From NCBI GenBank assembly GCA_023415055.1, contig JAEZLZ010000131.1:1-64000 (forward strand): a DNA stretch of 64,000 nucleotides, given 5' to 3'. Both the position numbers and the translations under genes were made by a program. Below are positions 35,267 through 45,562 of the stretch, in pieces. The notes beneath the pieces were generated by a model that was not told the DNA's origin, did no database searches, and worked only from the letters and a program-made list of their open reading frames with translations. The stretch's first letter is position 1; every line of letters begins with the position of its first letter. The DNA is from Bacillota bacterium. GTDB lineage: Bacteria > Bacillota > Clostridia > Lachnospirales > Lachnospiraceae.

Positions 35267-35336
35267 ACAATATGAAGAGAAGAATTAGCACGATATTAAA
35301 CAGTAGCATCTAATACTGCTACAGGTTGAAGCTTTG

Positions 35337-38300
35337 TTATTTAAAATACTCCACACCGGATTCAAAGATAAATTGATTCTGATTACCGGTGATATTTATT
35401 GCAACGGAAGCACCACGGCGTTCCGAATGAGCCATCTTACCAAGGATCCTTCCGTCCGGACTTGTGATACCTTCAATCGCATAATAAGAACCATTGGGGT
35501 TAAAATCTTCGTCCATCGTAGGGTTCCCTTCCAGATCCACATACTGCGTTGCAACCTGTCCGTTCTCGAATAATTTCTTAATCCATTCATCACTTGCGAC
35601 AAAACGTCCTTCCCCATGAGATGCCGGAATGGAATAGACTCCTCCAAGCTCTGACTTCATTAGCCAGGGAGACTGATTGGTCACTACCTTCGTGTAGACT
35701 GACTTTGAGATATGACGTCCGATACGGTTCATTGCCAGGGTCGGCGAATCGTCCTTTTGAGGCATGATCTCACCGAAAGGTACCAAGCCAAGCTTAATCA
35801 GTGCCTGGAAGCCATTGCAGATACCGAGTACCAGACCGTCACGGTTGTGAATAAGCTCACCAACTGCATCCTTAATTCGGTCGTTATTGAAAGCTGTCGC
35901 AATAAACTTACCAGAGCCGTCGGGTTCATCCCCGGCGGAAAAACCACCGGGGAACATCAGAATCTGTGCCCCCTGAATTCCCTCTGCAAAGGCCCTCACA
36001 GATTCAACGATGTTATCCTCCGACAAATTTTTAAATACAATGGTACTGACCTCAGCACCGGCATTTTCAAACGCTTTTCTGCTGTCATACTCGCAGTTTG
36101 TTCCAGGGAATACCGGTATAAATACCTTCGGCTTAGCCACCTTATTCTTTGCCACATAAATCTTTTTTGCATCATACAGCTTCGTATTAAACTTCTGCTT
36201 CGGTACCTGGGCTTCGGTCGGATATACCTTCTCAAGTGTTCCCATCCAGGCAGAAATCGCTTCCTCTATCGGTATTCTCATATCCTTAAGAACAAATTCA
36301 CAAGTCTCGGTAACCTCACCAATGAGACAGTAATCCTGGGTCTCAAAGCCATACTCATTTAAATTATCTGCGGTTTTGTCAGAAAGCTCTGCGATGATAT
36401 CGCCGTAGCCGGGAAGGAATAATTCCTCTTTCGTAAGATCATCCTTAAGCTTCACACCTAGTTTATTTCCAAAAGCCATCTTGCTTACTGCTTCACCAGC
36501 ACCGCCAAAGCCTACAGCAAAAGCAGACTCCACTACACCGGTTTTCATAAGCTTATTCAATCTCGAATAGAGCTTTGTAATTTGAGCATAGTCAGGCAGA
36601 TCATAGGAATCCTTACGGATCATAAATCTCACTAATACATTACCGGCCTTCTTGAGCTCCGTTGTTACGATTTCCTTCGCCTTAGCGATATCTACCGCAA
36701 AAGAGACCAGAGTCGGGGGTACATCAATGTCATTAAAGCTTCCCGACATACTGTCCTTACCACCGATGGATGGAAGCCCCAATTTCAGCTGAGCGTCATA
36801 TGCGCCCAGTAAGGCCACCAAGGGTTCTCCCCAGCGCTTCGGATCGTTCCCGAGCTTTCGGAAAAATTCCTGGAAGGTAAAACGGATTCCTGTATGATCT
36901 CCTCCTGCTGCCACAATCTTAGCGACAGAGGTTAACACTGCATATACCGAGCCGTGGAACGGAGACCAGCTGGACAGATAAGGATCAAAGCCATAGCTCA
37001 TCATAGATACCGTATCACAGTTTCCATGAAGTACCGGCAGCTTTGCTGTCATTGTTTGAATCGGAGACAGCTGATATTTACCGCCATAAGGCATTGTTAC
37101 CGTACCGGCTCCGATGGAGCTGTCAAACATCTCTACTAAGCCCTTCTTGGAGCATACATTAAGGGAAGTTAGATTCTCAAGCCAGGTCTCCCTGAGATCT
37201 TTACTGAGATCAAGGGTTCCCTTTTGCAAATAGTTCTCTTCTATGGAAGGAAGCGTAATATAAGCACTCGCTTCCTGATGTGCTCCGTTTGTATCTAAAA
37301 ATTCTCTGGAGATATTCACAATCTCTTTGCCTCTCCAGTTCATCACAAGTCTTGGTTCTTTCGTTACCCTTGCCACAACGATAGCTTCCAGATTTTCTTC
37401 CTCTGCAAAAGACAGCATCCGCTCAACGTCCTTCGGGTCCACAACAATGGCCATTCGCTCCTGAGATTCAGAGATGGCCAGCTCTGTTCCATCTAATCCT
37501 GCATATTTCTTCGGAACCTTATCCAAATCAATGCGAAGCCCTGCTGCCAGCTCTCCGATTGCTACAGATACTCCACCGGCACCAAAATCATTGCACTTCT
37601 TAATTAATCTGCTTACCTCTTCCCTACGAAATAGACGCTGAAGCTTCCTCTCCGTAGGGGCATTGCCCTTCTGGACCTCAGCACCGCAAGTTGCAATGGA
37701 TTCTGTGGTATGACTCTTGGAGGAGCCCGTTGCTCCACCGCAGCCGTCACGTCCGGTTCTGCCACCCAACAAAATAATAATATCGTCGGGATCTGAATTC
37801 TCGCGGATTACATTCTTACGCGGTGCTGCACCCATGACCGCACCGATTTCCAATCGTTTTGCCACATAATTAGGATGATAAATCTCATCCACCAGTCCTG
37901 TTGCAAGTCCGATCTGATTACCGTAGGAGCTATAGCCGGCTGCTGCACCGGTACATATCTTTCTCTGAGCTAGCTTTCCCTTCATAGTATCCTTAATCGA
38001 GACGGTAGGGTCCGCTGCACCGGTAACACGCATAGCCTGATATACATAACCTCTGCCCGAGAGTGGATCGCGGATGGCACCGCCCAGACAGGTGGCTGCA
38101 CCACCAAAGGGTTCGATCTCTGTAGGATGATTGTGCGTCTCATTTTTAAAGAATACCAACCACTCCTCCGTCTTATCGTCAATCTCAACCGGAACAATGA
38201 TGGAGCAGGCGTTGATTTCATCGGATACCTCCATATCCGACAATTTTCCGTCCGCTTTCAGCTTCTTCATCGCGAGTAATGCGATGTCCATAAGGGAGAT

Positions 38301-39116
38301 ATACTTGTCGTCTCTACCTGCATATAGCTTTTCTCTCACTCCAAGGTAGCTTGTAAAAGCAGCCCGAATGGGTTCGGTGTAATACCCTTCTTCCAGCGCT
38401 ATATCCTTTAGCTCTGTTAAAAAGGTAGTATGACGGCAATGATCCGACCAATAGGTATCCAATACCCGAATCTCCGTCATCGAAGGGTCACGCTTTTCTT
38501 CACCGCTAAAGTAATTCTGTATATGTTCAAAGTCCTGAAAGGTCATTGCCAGGTTCAGGGTTGCATATAACTCCCTTAACTCATTTTCCTTAAGCTTTGT
38601 AAAGCCGTCAAAAATAATGACATCCTCCGGATCATCAAAATCGATTACCAGGGTTTCCGGCTTAAGCTCTCCTGCCTCTCTGGAATCCACCGGGTTAATA
38701 CAATAGCTTTTAATACGTTCAAACTCCTCTTCACTTAAATCACCGGATAACACATAGGTAGTTGCAGAACGGATGACCGGCTCCTCTTTCTCATTCAAAA
38801 GCTTTACGCATTGTTGTGCTGAGTCCGCTCTCTGGTCGAACTGCCCCGGGAGGTATTCTACCGTAAAGAAGCGATCCTTCTGACTCACTTCAAAGCTTTC
38901 CTCATACAAAAGATCAAGTGGTGGCTCCGAGAAGACAGTTCCTAGCGCCTTCTTATATGTTTCCTCACTAACATTCTCTATATCATAACGAATCAATACA
39001 CGTACCGCATTGAGGTCCTTCATACCTAAATAGCTGCGAAGCTCCGTACGCAATTCGATCGCTCTTACCGCATACGGTGTTTTCTTTTCCACATAAATTC
39101 TTTTTACGTTATTCAT
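35337..39116 (-). CDS. purL: Phosphoribosylformylglycinamidine synthase, single-chain
   Basis: About 1259 residues from the ATG at 39116 (AAAGGAG 7 bases upstream). It converts FGAR, glutamine and ATP to FGAM in purine synthesis. The order is an N-terminal PurS-like part, two AIRS-type synthase halves (NETHNHPTEIEPFGGAATCLGG near 330; GGKDSMSGS), then a class I glutaminase domain with the nucleophile Cys in GICNGFQAL and catalytic His in SHGEGRF. This fused form is the clostridial and enterobacterial arrangement, not the split PurS/Q/L of bacilli. No other pur gene or purine riboswitch is adjacent. Confidence 0.96.
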   Translation of the reverse strand: MNNVKRIYVEKKTPYAVRAIELRTELRSYLGMKDLNAVRVLIRYDIENVSEETYKKALGTVFSEPPLDLLYEESFEVSQKDRFFTVEYLPGQFDQRADSAQQCVKLLNEKEEPVIRSATTYVLSGDLSEEEFERIKSYCINPVDSREAGELKPETLVIDFDDPEDVIIFDGFTKLKENELRELYATLNLAMTFQDFEHIQNYFSGEEKRDPSMTEIRVLDTYWSDHCRHTTFLTELKDIALEEGYYTEPIRAAFTSYLGVREKLYAGRDDKYISLMDIALLAMKKLKADGKLSDMEVSDEINACSIIVPVEIDDKTEEWLVFFKNETHNHPTEIEPFGGAATCLGGAIRDPLSGRGYVYQAMRVTGAADPTVSIKDTMKGKLAQRKICTGAAAGYSSYGNQIGLATGLVDEIYHPNYVAKRLEIGAVMGAAPRKNVIRENSDPDDIIILLGGRTGRDGCGGATGSSKSHTTESIATCGAEVQKGNAPTERKLQRLFRREEVSRLIKKCNDFGAGGVSVAIGELAAGLRIDLDKVPKKYAGLDGTELAISESQERMAIVVDPKDVERMLSFAEEENLEAIVVARVTKEPRLVMNWRGKEIVNISREFLDTNGAHQEASAYITLPSIEENYLQKGTLDLSKDLRETWLENLTSLNVCSKKGLVEMFDSSIGAGTVTMPYGGKYQLSPIQTMTAKLPVLHGNCDTVSMMSYGFDPYLSSWSPFHGSVYAVLTSVAKIVAAGGDHTGIRFTFQEFFRKLGNDPKRWGEPLVALLGAYDAQLKLGLPSIGGKDSMSGSFNDIDVPPTLVSFAVDIAKAKEIVTTELKKAGNVLVRFMIRKDSYDLPDYAQITKLYSRLNKLMKTGVVESAFAVGFGGAGEAVSKMAFGNKLGVKLKDDLTKEELFLPGYGDIIAELSDKTADNLNEYGFETQDYCLIGEVTETCEFVLKDMRIPIEEAISAWMGTLEKVYPTEAQVPKQKFNTKLYDAKKIYVAKNKVAKPKVFIPVFPGTNCEYDSRKAFENAGAEVSTIVFKNLSEDNIVESVRAFAEGIQGAQILMFPGGFSAGDEPDGSGKFIATAFNNDRIKDAVGELIHNRDGLVLGICNGFQALIKLGLVPFGEIMPQKDDSPTLAMNRIGRHISKSVYTKVVTNQSPWLMKSELGGVYSIPASHGEGRFVASDEWIKKLFENGQVATQYVDLEGNPTMDEDFNPNGSYYAIEGITSPDGRILGKMAHSERRGASVAINITGNQNQFIFESGVEYFK

Positions 39117-39199
39117 ATGAGTCTCCTTTATACCGATGCATCGCAGCATCCTTTACGTACTAAACCTGAGATTTAACTCATGTCCCATCATTCTCTTGC

Positions 39200-39227
39200 A
39201 TTATAGCATAACATGTCTTATAATCAA
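39200..39227 (-). promoter_or_regulatory. Candidate purL promoter
   Basis: On the minus strand TTGATT (39222-39227), 16 bases, TATAAT (39200-39205). The leader to the start codon is about 75 bases. Confidence 0.55.
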
Positions 39228-39318
39228 AATTAATATATGTTAATCTTTTTATTAGGTTTACTAATAGATAGAATCCAAATATTTTTAATGAATATCTTAA
39301 TATAGAGGAAGAAATACA

Positions 39319-40539
39319 ATGGACGTTCAATATGATATTAAAAAAAATATCCCCGAAACAATAAAAGCAATTAATAATTCCTATGAAGTAAATCAGATTA
39401 TATATTACGAAAATCAACTAGCCTGTATGTTGTCTTCTCCTCTTATGTTTCTAGGCGCAATAATAAACTTTTTTCACTTATTCTTTCACAATTCACAGAT
39501 AAATACCACATTACTCATCGATATGACGATCTTTCTCTTGCTTGGTTTGTCTTTCGAACTGCTACGAAGAGTTAGATTAAAGGTATCGACGGCCACTTGG
39601 ATCTTAACCGGTATCTTTTCGAGCTGGTTTCTGTTCATATATCTGCGCTATTATTCAATTATAGGTCCTGCTGTCTGGACTATAGCGGTTATCCAGATCG
39701 TACTTTCCATATCCAGTTTACGAAAAGCTATGGCAATCACTATAGGCTCCTTTACCATAGTTTTCTGCCTCTACACAGTAATTAATAATAAAATCCTAGA
39801 CTACGAGCTATCTCTATATTATCTGATACCCCAGATAGTTCTGCTGTTATTGCTCTTACTTATTTTGAGTATAATGCATCGAATTAACAGGGATCGTTAT
39901 GAAAATCTTTATCGGCAATACCGCTTGGTGAATGATCAAAAAGGTGAGATTACTGCTCTATATGAAGAATTGATTGCATCGGAGGATGAACTACGCGAAC
40001 AAAACAATCAACTTGTCCAATATAACAAACAGTTTATTGCCAGAGAGCAAAAGCTTCATTCCCTCACAAACTATGATGCTCTTACCGGATTACCCAACCG
40101 GTCTCTATTTATAGAACAGCTTCGACAAACGGTTGAGCTGTGCACCCGTAAATCCAAGTCATTTTATCTGATTCTATTTGATGTTGATTCCTTTCAAACA
40201 CTAAATACAACCTTGGATTATCCTGCCGGGGATCAGTATCTTCTATTTGTCACCGATCTTATGAAAAAAAAGCTGCAGGAAGAGGATACTCTCTCCAGAA
40301 TTGACGGAGATGAATTTGCACTTCTCATCCGCAGAGAGATTAATGAGAGCAGACTTCTGGAGGAGGCCAACCTGCTGAGGAGCTGCTTCTCCCAACCGTT
40401 TCTTTATAACAATACGAATATATGTCTATCCGCAAGCTATGGAATATCCGTATTTCCAGGAGCAGGCAGCAACTTTTCAGAAGTATTAAAAAGTGCCGAT
40501 ATAGCATTGAAGGAGGCCAAGAAATCACTAAACCCGTAG
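39319..40539 (+). CDS. Membrane-bound GGDEF protein (probable diguanylate cyclase)
   Basis: A 406-residue protein with about six membrane segments (residues 40-185), a short coiled coil (about 195-240) and a GGDEF domain at about 240-400 (YDALTGLPNR start; signature RIDGDEF). The first Gly of GGDEF is Asp, a substitution tolerated in active enzymes. No RxxD inhibitory site was evident. AGAGGA precedes the ATG. The LysR gene follows 44 bases later on the same strand. It would make c-di-GMP from GTP in response to a membrane signal. Confidence 0.85.
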   Translation: MDVQYDIKKNIPETIKAINNSYEVNQIIYYENQLACMLSSPLMFLGAIINFFHLFFHNSQINTTLLIDMTIFLLLGLSFELLRRVRLKVSTATWILTGIFSSWFLFIYLRYYSIIGPAVWTIAVIQIVLSISSLRKAMAITIGSFTIVFCLYTVINNKILDYELSLYYLIPQIVLLLLLLLILSIMHRINRDRYENLYRQYRLVNDQKGEITALYEELIASEDELREQNNQLVQYNKQFIAREQKLHSLTNYDALTGLPNRSLFIEQLRQTVELCTRKSKSFYLILFDVDSFQTLNTTLDYPAGDQYLLFVTDLMKKKLQEEDTLSRIDGDEFALLIRREINESRLLEEANLLRSCFSQPFLYNNTNICLSASYGISVFPGAGSNFSEVLKSADIALKEAKKSLNP

Positions 40540-40583
40540 GATTCGTTCCAAATAATATATACCACAGAGAGAAGGAGAATTAC

Positions 40584-41468
40584 ATGGATATCAATTATGA
40601 GTTGTATAAGGTTTTTTATCATGTAGCAAAAAGCTTAAGCTTTTCGGAAGCAGCAGAGACCCTATTTATTTCTCAGTCTGCGGTCAGCCAGTCGATCAAG
40701 ACTTTGGAAAAGCGTCTGAATCAGACCCTTTTCATCCGCAGTACAAAGCGTGTTGCTCTAACAAAGGAAGGAGAGCTGCTGTTAAAGCACATCGAGCCTG
40801 CGATCAATCTGATCAGCCGCGGTGAAAATCAACTCTGCGCCGATCCAAAGAGCGGTGTACAGCTTAGAATCGGAGCCAGTGATACAATTTGCCGTTACTA
40901 CCTGGTGCCTTATCTAAATAATTTCCATAAAAAGTATCCAAATATTCATATCAAGGTGACCAATGCTACCTCTTTACAGTGTGCAAAGCTTTTGGAACGT
41001 AATGATGTTGATGTCATTGTTACCAACTCACCGAATTCGGCATTGAATAATATGATGCAGATTCTACCGGTGAAGGAATTCCGCGATATATTCATAGCAA
41101 ATCCGGAGGCATTTCCACTGACGGATCGCCCAATCTCACTGCAAGAGCTTCAGCAAAGGCCTATCTTAATGCTAGATAAGCGTTCCACCACCAGTATGTT
41201 TCTTCATAATCTTTTCCTGGAGAATTCTTTGGATCTGGTTCCTGCCATTGAACTCAGCAGCAATGATCTACTGATCGATCTTGCCAAGATCGGCTTGGGG
41301 ATAGCCTTTATCCCTGACTTCTGCGTAAAGGAGCTGAAGGATCTGGCTGTGATTCATACAACAAAGGAGATTCCCTCCCGTATGCTGGTGGCTGCCTACA
41401 ATACGGATATACCGCTTTCTGATGCAGCAAAATACTTCATTGACAGTCTTACTGATGGAATGGAATGA
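40584..41468 (+). CDS. LysR-family transcriptional regulator
   Basis: 294 residues. The start at 40584 follows AGAAGGAGA and gives the canonical N-terminus MDINYELYKVFYHVAKSLSF. The winged helix is at 1-60 (AAETLFISQSAVSQSIKTLE), and a two-lobed substrate-binding domain (about 90-290) follows. It probably shares a transcript with the GGDEF gene. No target or effector can be read from the sequence. Confidence 0.9.
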   Translation: MDINYELYKVFYHVAKSLSFSEAAETLFISQSAVSQSIKTLEKRLNQTLFIRSTKRVALTKEGELLLKHIEPAINLISRGENQLCADPKSGVQLRIGASDTICRYYLVPYLNNFHKKYPNIHIKVTNATSLQCAKLLERNDVDVIVTNSPNSALNNMMQILPVKEFRDIFIANPEAFPLTDRPISLQELQQRPILMLDKRSTTSMFLHNLFLENSLDLVPAIELSSNDLLIDLAKIGLGIAFIPDFCVKELKDLAVIHTTKEIPSRMLVAAYNTDIPLSDAAKYFIDSLTDGME

Positions 41469-41518
41469 ACCCGGTGTTTACTGTTACAATGATGAATAAC
41501 GATATTGTATGAATCGAA

Positions 41519-41567
41519 AGAGCCGTGGGGCGAAGACAGATCAATACCTGACTTCACTCCATGGCTC
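41519..41567. terminator. Hairpin between lysR and mgsA
   Basis: GAGCCGTGG...CGAAG pairs with CTTC...CCATGGCTC between convergent genes. Confidence 0.65.
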
Positions 41568-41628
41568 AATTAACTTATATGATTCACTTACTATCGTCTC
41601 CCAGAATATCTTCCAGGATCGCTTGTCC

Positions 41629-42108
41629 CTACTTACTTAATTCTTTTATCCGGCGCTGTATAATCGCATTGTAATTCAGAACCTGTCTCTCATACTCCTC
41701 ATTCATATATCTTGAGGTTATCATAAAGTCAGCGGTTGCTCTGTTGTTTGCTACCGGTATGTCATACACCGCCGCAATACGAAGCAGCGCCTTTACATCC
41801 GGATCATGGGGTTGGGACTCCAGCGGATCCCAGAAAAAGATTACAAAATCGATATTACCCTCTACGATTCTGGATCCGATCTGTTGATCTCCACCCAGAG
41901 GACCGCTATTATAAGCCTTTACCGGAAGCTCCGTCTTATCTGCGATCATCCTTGCAGTCGTTCCGGTTCCACAAAGAAAATGATTCTTTAAAATGTCTTT
42001 GTTTGCTTCCACCCATTCCACCAGCTCCTTCTTCTTGCTGTCATGTGCAATAAGCGCAATATGCTTTTGTTTCTCAATCGTAAAGCTGATGTATTCATCC
42101 TCAAGCAT
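41629..42108 (-). CDS. mgsA: Methylglyoxal synthase
   Basis: 159 residues from the ATG at 42108 (GAGAGG 8 bases upstream); an ATG at 42129 lies too close to its own possible site. The enzyme turns dihydroxyacetone phosphate into methylglyoxal and phosphate. Family motifs are clear: IALIAHDSKK, CGTGTTARMI, SGPLGGDQQIG with the catalytic Asp, and FFWDPLESQPHDPDVKAL. Confidence 0.95.
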   Translation of the reverse strand: MLEDEYISFTIEKQKHIALIAHDSKKKELVEWVEANKDILKNHFLCGTGTTARMIADKTELPVKAYNSGPLGGDQQIGSRIVEGNIDFVIFFWDPLESQPHDPDVKALLRIAAVYDIPVANNRATADFMITSRYMNEEYERQVLNYNAIIQRRIKELSK

Positions 42109-42257
42109 ATAATATACCTCTCTTCCCATTCCTTAGTGCTGATAAACTTATTATTTATTATAATCATACCGAAAAATCGTTATTAGCGCAAGAGTAATTA
42201 CGTAAAATCCATGATAATACGCATAAAAATATGCTTCGCTTATATTTATCATTACAC

Positions 42258-42297
42258 AAGAAGTGCTGTAACACCTTTTCAGGTATTACAGCACTTC
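42258..42297 (-). terminator. Terminator of the PTS operon
   Basis: AGAAGTGCTGTAA...ACC and GGT...TTACAGCACTTCT pair around TTTTCA. It lies about 75 bases past the EIICB stop codon. Confidence 0.8.
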
Positions 42298-42373
42298 TGT
42301 GCTACCTAACAGCATACTTCTTCACTTACCGTGAATATAGGATAGTTTCTATGCAAATGGTAAATAAGCATGT

Positions 42374-43804
42374 TTATAACATCTTCTTGAGTTCATCCGC
42401 AACAAATTGTACCTGAGTTCCGATAACAACCTGAACGCTGGTCTTGCTCGGTCTGATGACACCTGCAACACCTGCTGCCTTAATCTTCTTCTCATCAACA
42501 GCAGTATAATCCTTAACTTCGATACGAAGTCTGGTTATGCAGTTATCAACGGATGCGATATTACCTTTTCCGCCAAGACCTTCTAAAACCTTAGTTGCAA
42601 CTGCCGTGAAATCATTATTGGAAAGAGTTGCATGCATTTCTTCATCATTAACGTCATCATCTTCTCTACCGGGTGTCTTCAGATTGAACTTGGTAATCAT
42701 GAAGCGGAAGATTGCATAATAAAGAACGAAGAATACAAGGCCGATCGGGATTAATAACCAAGGATTCTGAGCCATGGGTGCTTTTAAACTTAAAACAAAG
42801 TCGATTAAGCCGGCGCTGAAATTAAAGCCCGCTCTTGCCGGTAACAATGCTACGATAAAGCAAGAGATACCTGTTAAAAGCGCATGTACTAAATAAAGTG
42901 CAGGAGCAAGGAACATAAAGGAGAATTCCAGGGGCTCTGTTACACCTGTTAAGAAGGAACAGAGTGCTGCTGCCATAAGTAAGGATGCTGCGATCTTCTT
43001 TTTCTTGGTCTTAGCTGTATGATACATAGCAAGAGCTGCTCCGGGAAGACCGAACATCATAACCGGGAAGAAACCAGCCATATACATACCAGTCTCACCT
43101 AAGGTACCTTTACCGGACCAGAAATTAGCAAGGTCATTGATACCTGCAAGGTCAAACCAGAATACGTTATTCAATGCGTGATGAAGACCGGTAGGAATTA
43201 ATAAACGGTTAGCAAAACCATAAATACCTGCACCTACTGCGCCAGTGCTGATGATTGCCTTACCAAAGGAAACGAGTGCCCCATACAGGAAGGGCCATAC
43301 AAAGAACAAAACTACGCTTGCTACAATTGTTACGCCTGCAGTTACAATCGCAACAAATCGTTTACCACTGAAGAATGCAAGTGCCGTCGGCAGCTTGATA
43401 TTCTTAAAGCGATTATAGCAGCCAGAACCAATTAAACCAGCCAAGATACCGATGAATGCATTTGCGATCTTTGCGAATGCAATGTCTGCGTCAGCACCGG
43501 TAAACATAGCTACTGCACCACTGGAAAGAAGCGTTGTGAACATCAGCCAAGATACCAAGCCTGCAAGTCCGGCTGTACCGTCATTGTCATCGGACATTCC
43601 GACTGCAACACCAATGGCAAATAAGAGTGCCATGTTATCAATGATTGCTGATCCTGCTTTTACTAAGAAAGCTGCTGCTACGTTATTAGCACCCCAACCG
43701 CTCGGGTCAATCCAATATCCAAGACCCAGCATGATACCTGCAACAGGCAAACATGCAACCGGCAGCATTAATGATTTTCCTAGTCTCTGTAAAAATTTCA
43801 TCAT
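42374..43804 (-). CDS. PTS system EIICB component, N-acetylglucosamine/glucose type
   Basis: A 476-residue sugar permease. An EIIC domain (about 1-385, some ten membrane segments, with GLGYWIDPSGWG and the substrate-site region GVTEPLEFSFMF) is followed by an EIIB domain (about 400-476) with the phosphorylated Cys in NCITRLR near 421. The IIC-IIB order and sequence resemble NagE or PtsG; glucose versus GlcNAc cannot be decided. It is last in the LicT-EIIA-HPr-EIICB operon, which provides its own EIIA and HPr. Confidence 0.9.
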   Translation of the reverse strand: MMKFLQRLGKSLMLPVACLPVAGIMLGLGYWIDPSGWGANNVAAAFLVKAGSAIIDNMALLFAIGVAVGMSDDNDGTAGLAGLVSWLMFTTLLSSGAVAMFTGADADIAFAKIANAFIGILAGLIGSGCYNRFKNIKLPTALAFFSGKRFVAIVTAGVTIVASVVLFFVWPFLYGALVSFGKAIISTGAVGAGIYGFANRLLIPTGLHHALNNVFWFDLAGINDLANFWSGKGTLGETGMYMAGFFPVMMFGLPGAALAMYHTAKTKKKKIAASLLMAAALCSFLTGVTEPLEFSFMFLAPALYLVHALLTGISCFIVALLPARAGFNFSAGLIDFVLSLKAPMAQNPWLLIPIGLVFFVLYYAIFRFMITKFNLKTPGREDDDVNDEEMHATLSNNDFTAVATKVLEGLGGKGNIASVDNCITRLRIEVKDYTAVDEKKIKAAGVAGVIRPSKTSVQVVIGTQVQFVADELKKML

Positions 43805-43854
43805 ATTGTCTACTCCTCCTTAAATTTTTGCTGTTTTACAGCACTTATTTATTT

Positions 43855-44112
43855 TTATAAATTTTCATTTAAGAAAATCCTTATGGTTTCCGAAGCTTCC
43901 GCTTCGTCAGGGCCATCGATGATAATCGTAACTTCTTCCCCATTCTTAATTCCAAGAGCCATAATCCCTATAATGCTCTTCGCGTTACTTTCCATCGTTC
44001 CCTTCTTTATCGTTATGTTACTGTCGAATCCGGTTACCGTCTTCACTAGTAGTCCTGCGGGTCGTGCATGTAAGCCAATCTCATCCGTTACTACATATTT
44101 GATTTCCTTCAT
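43855..44112 (-). CDS. HPr phosphocarrier protein
   Basis: 85 residues. His15 lies in GLHARPAG and Ser46 in SNAKSIIGIM, so both the PEP-dependent and the HPr-kinase sites are present. Its place inside a sugar-specific operon is unusual, since ptsH is generally next to ptsI. It may be a dedicated or a second HPr. No ptsI is in the window. Confidence 0.92.
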   Translation of the reverse strand: MKEIKYVVTDEIGLHARPAGLLVKTVTGFDSNITIKKGTMESNAKSIIGIMALGIKNGEEVTIIIDGPDEAEASETIRIFLNENL

Positions 44113-44150
44113 CCGGTCGTCCTCCTTTCATGTAAAAGTTCAGCTTCAGG

Positions 44151-44648
44151 TCATTTCTTTAAGGTCATAATTTTATCTAATTCCTTTACTGCTCCTCCGG
44201 TATGCGGACGTAATTCAGAGTAATCTGTCATATTACAGATAACGACCGGAGTGATCAGCTCATAACCTGCTGCTTTAATCTTTTCCATATCGAATTCCAG
44301 AAGTAAATCCCCGGCTCTGACAATATCACCGGATTTCACATGAGCTTTAAAATTCTCGCCCTGCAGCTTAACCGTATCTAGACCTACATGGATCAATACC
44401 TCCGTACCCTGTACTGATTTGAGGCTGATCGCATGCTTAGTCTCAAACAACATCGATACTGTACCATCAACCGGTGCAACTACTCTTCCTTTGTTTGGCA
44501 GGATTGCAATACCGTCTCCTACGATTTTTTCCCGAAATACAGGATCATTCACTTCTGTAATAGCATAGACGGTACCTTCCATCGGCGCTTGTATTTCTAT
44601 GCCTTTGTCTTTTCCTAATCCTAATTTCTCCATCCATGTATTTAGCAT
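44151..44648 (-). CDS. PTS EIIA component, glucose family (Crr-like)
   Basis: A 165-residue soluble EIIA. Motifs are IEIQAPMEGTVYAI, DPVFREKIVGDGIAI, the first His in ETKHAISL and the phosphorylated His in VLIHVGLDTVKL. It takes phosphate from HPr and gives it to the EIIB domain encoded two genes later. Confidence 0.92.
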   Translation of the reverse strand: MLNTWMEKLGLGKDKGIEIQAPMEGTVYAITEVNDPVFREKIVGDGIAILPNKGRVVAPVDGTVSMLFETKHAISLKSVQGTEVLIHVGLDTVKLQGENFKAHVKSGDIVRAGDLLLEFDMEKIKAAGYELITPVVICNMTDYSELRPHTGGAVKELDKIMTLKK

Positions 44649-44657
44649 ATTAACCTC

Positions 44658-45503
44658 CTAGTCCTTCGAACGATTTCCCAAAACCACCCTTCGAATGTGT
44701 ATCGATAGCATTGCCAATTCTTCGACAACAATCACATCCTCAAAGCTCGCCTTCAGATAATCTGCTATTTTCTCGCTACATTGAAACTCAAGAGGGTAGA
44801 GATTCTTCACCATCTCACAAAATTCCATATCAATGTTATCTAACTGCTCACGGCTTAAGATACGCTGTACCAGGAATCTCAGATGGGTTACAAATCTTTC
44901 ATAATGCAGCGAATTTGCTTCAAGAATAATTCCGAAATCGTCCTTTACAATTTGTAACACCTGCGGAAGTAGCTTCGTTATGTTCATGGTTTGGCTCATA
45001 ACGGTATTATATTCCGCATTCACTATATGAAGCGCAATTGATGCTGCTTCATCCACCGGCAAACGGATACCCAGCCGTTTGTCAATCAGGGCAATGGCAA
45101 ATTCACCGATCAGATATTCCTGCCGGTATAGCCGTTGTACATCCCAAAGCAGCGGATTGTCAAATAACATCTCCTGACGAAAACGCTCAATAGCAAAATT
45201 AATATGATCCGTCAGGGTGATATAGATGTTTGGGTTAAGCTTGCGGTTCAAAACTTTATCTGCATAAGTAATAATCTCGTTGGAAACCTGAATATGCTCC
45301 AACGGAAGGTTTTCAACCAATTCTTTGAATTTATCTACCGCATTCTGGCTCTCAAGATAAAATATCTTTTCGATTAAAGTCGGTTCGATTTCTCTTCCCT
45401 GCTTAGCATGGAAGCCGATGCCCTTACCCATAATGACAACTTCCTTGCCCTTCTGGTCATATGCACTTACCACGTTGTTGTTGATGATACGCTCAACTTG
45501 CAT
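44658..45503 (-). CDS. licT: BglG/LicT-family transcriptional antiterminator
   Basis: 281 residues: a CAT RNA-binding domain (1-55, ERIINNNVVSAYD) and two PRD domains (about 70-170 and 175-281) with the regulatory histidines (LTDHINFAIER; ALHIVNAEY; HYERFVTHLRF; LSIHIRR). When phosphorylated through HPr it binds the RAT element in its own leader and prevents termination. It is first in the PTS operon it controls. The symbol is by family resemblance. Confidence 0.92.
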   Translation of the reverse strand: MQVERIINNNVVSAYDQKGKEVVIMGKGIGFHAKQGREIEPTLIEKIFYLESQNAVDKFKELVENLPLEHIQVSNEIITYADKVLNRKLNPNIYITLTDHINFAIERFRQEMLFDNPLLWDVQRLYRQEYLIGEFAIALIDKRLGIRLPVDEAASIALHIVNAEYNTVMSQTMNITKLLPQVLQIVKDDFGIILEANSLHYERFVTHLRFLVQRILSREQLDNIDMEFCEMVKNLYPLEFQCSEKIADYLKASFEDVIVVEELAMLSIHIRRVVLGNRSKD

Positions 45504-45562
45504 CTTTAAACCTCCAAAGATATATCGGATGAATTGAAACTCAATTCACTTACCAATTGATA

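Noticed and set aside
35712..36362. Plus-strand ORF of 216 codons inside purL
   Set aside because: It is antisense to conserved PurL coding sequence and has no ribosome site or family pattern.
39117..39318. Purine riboswitch upstream of purL
   Set aside because: The leader is only about 75 bases from the candidate promoter and shows no aptamer-like conserved core.
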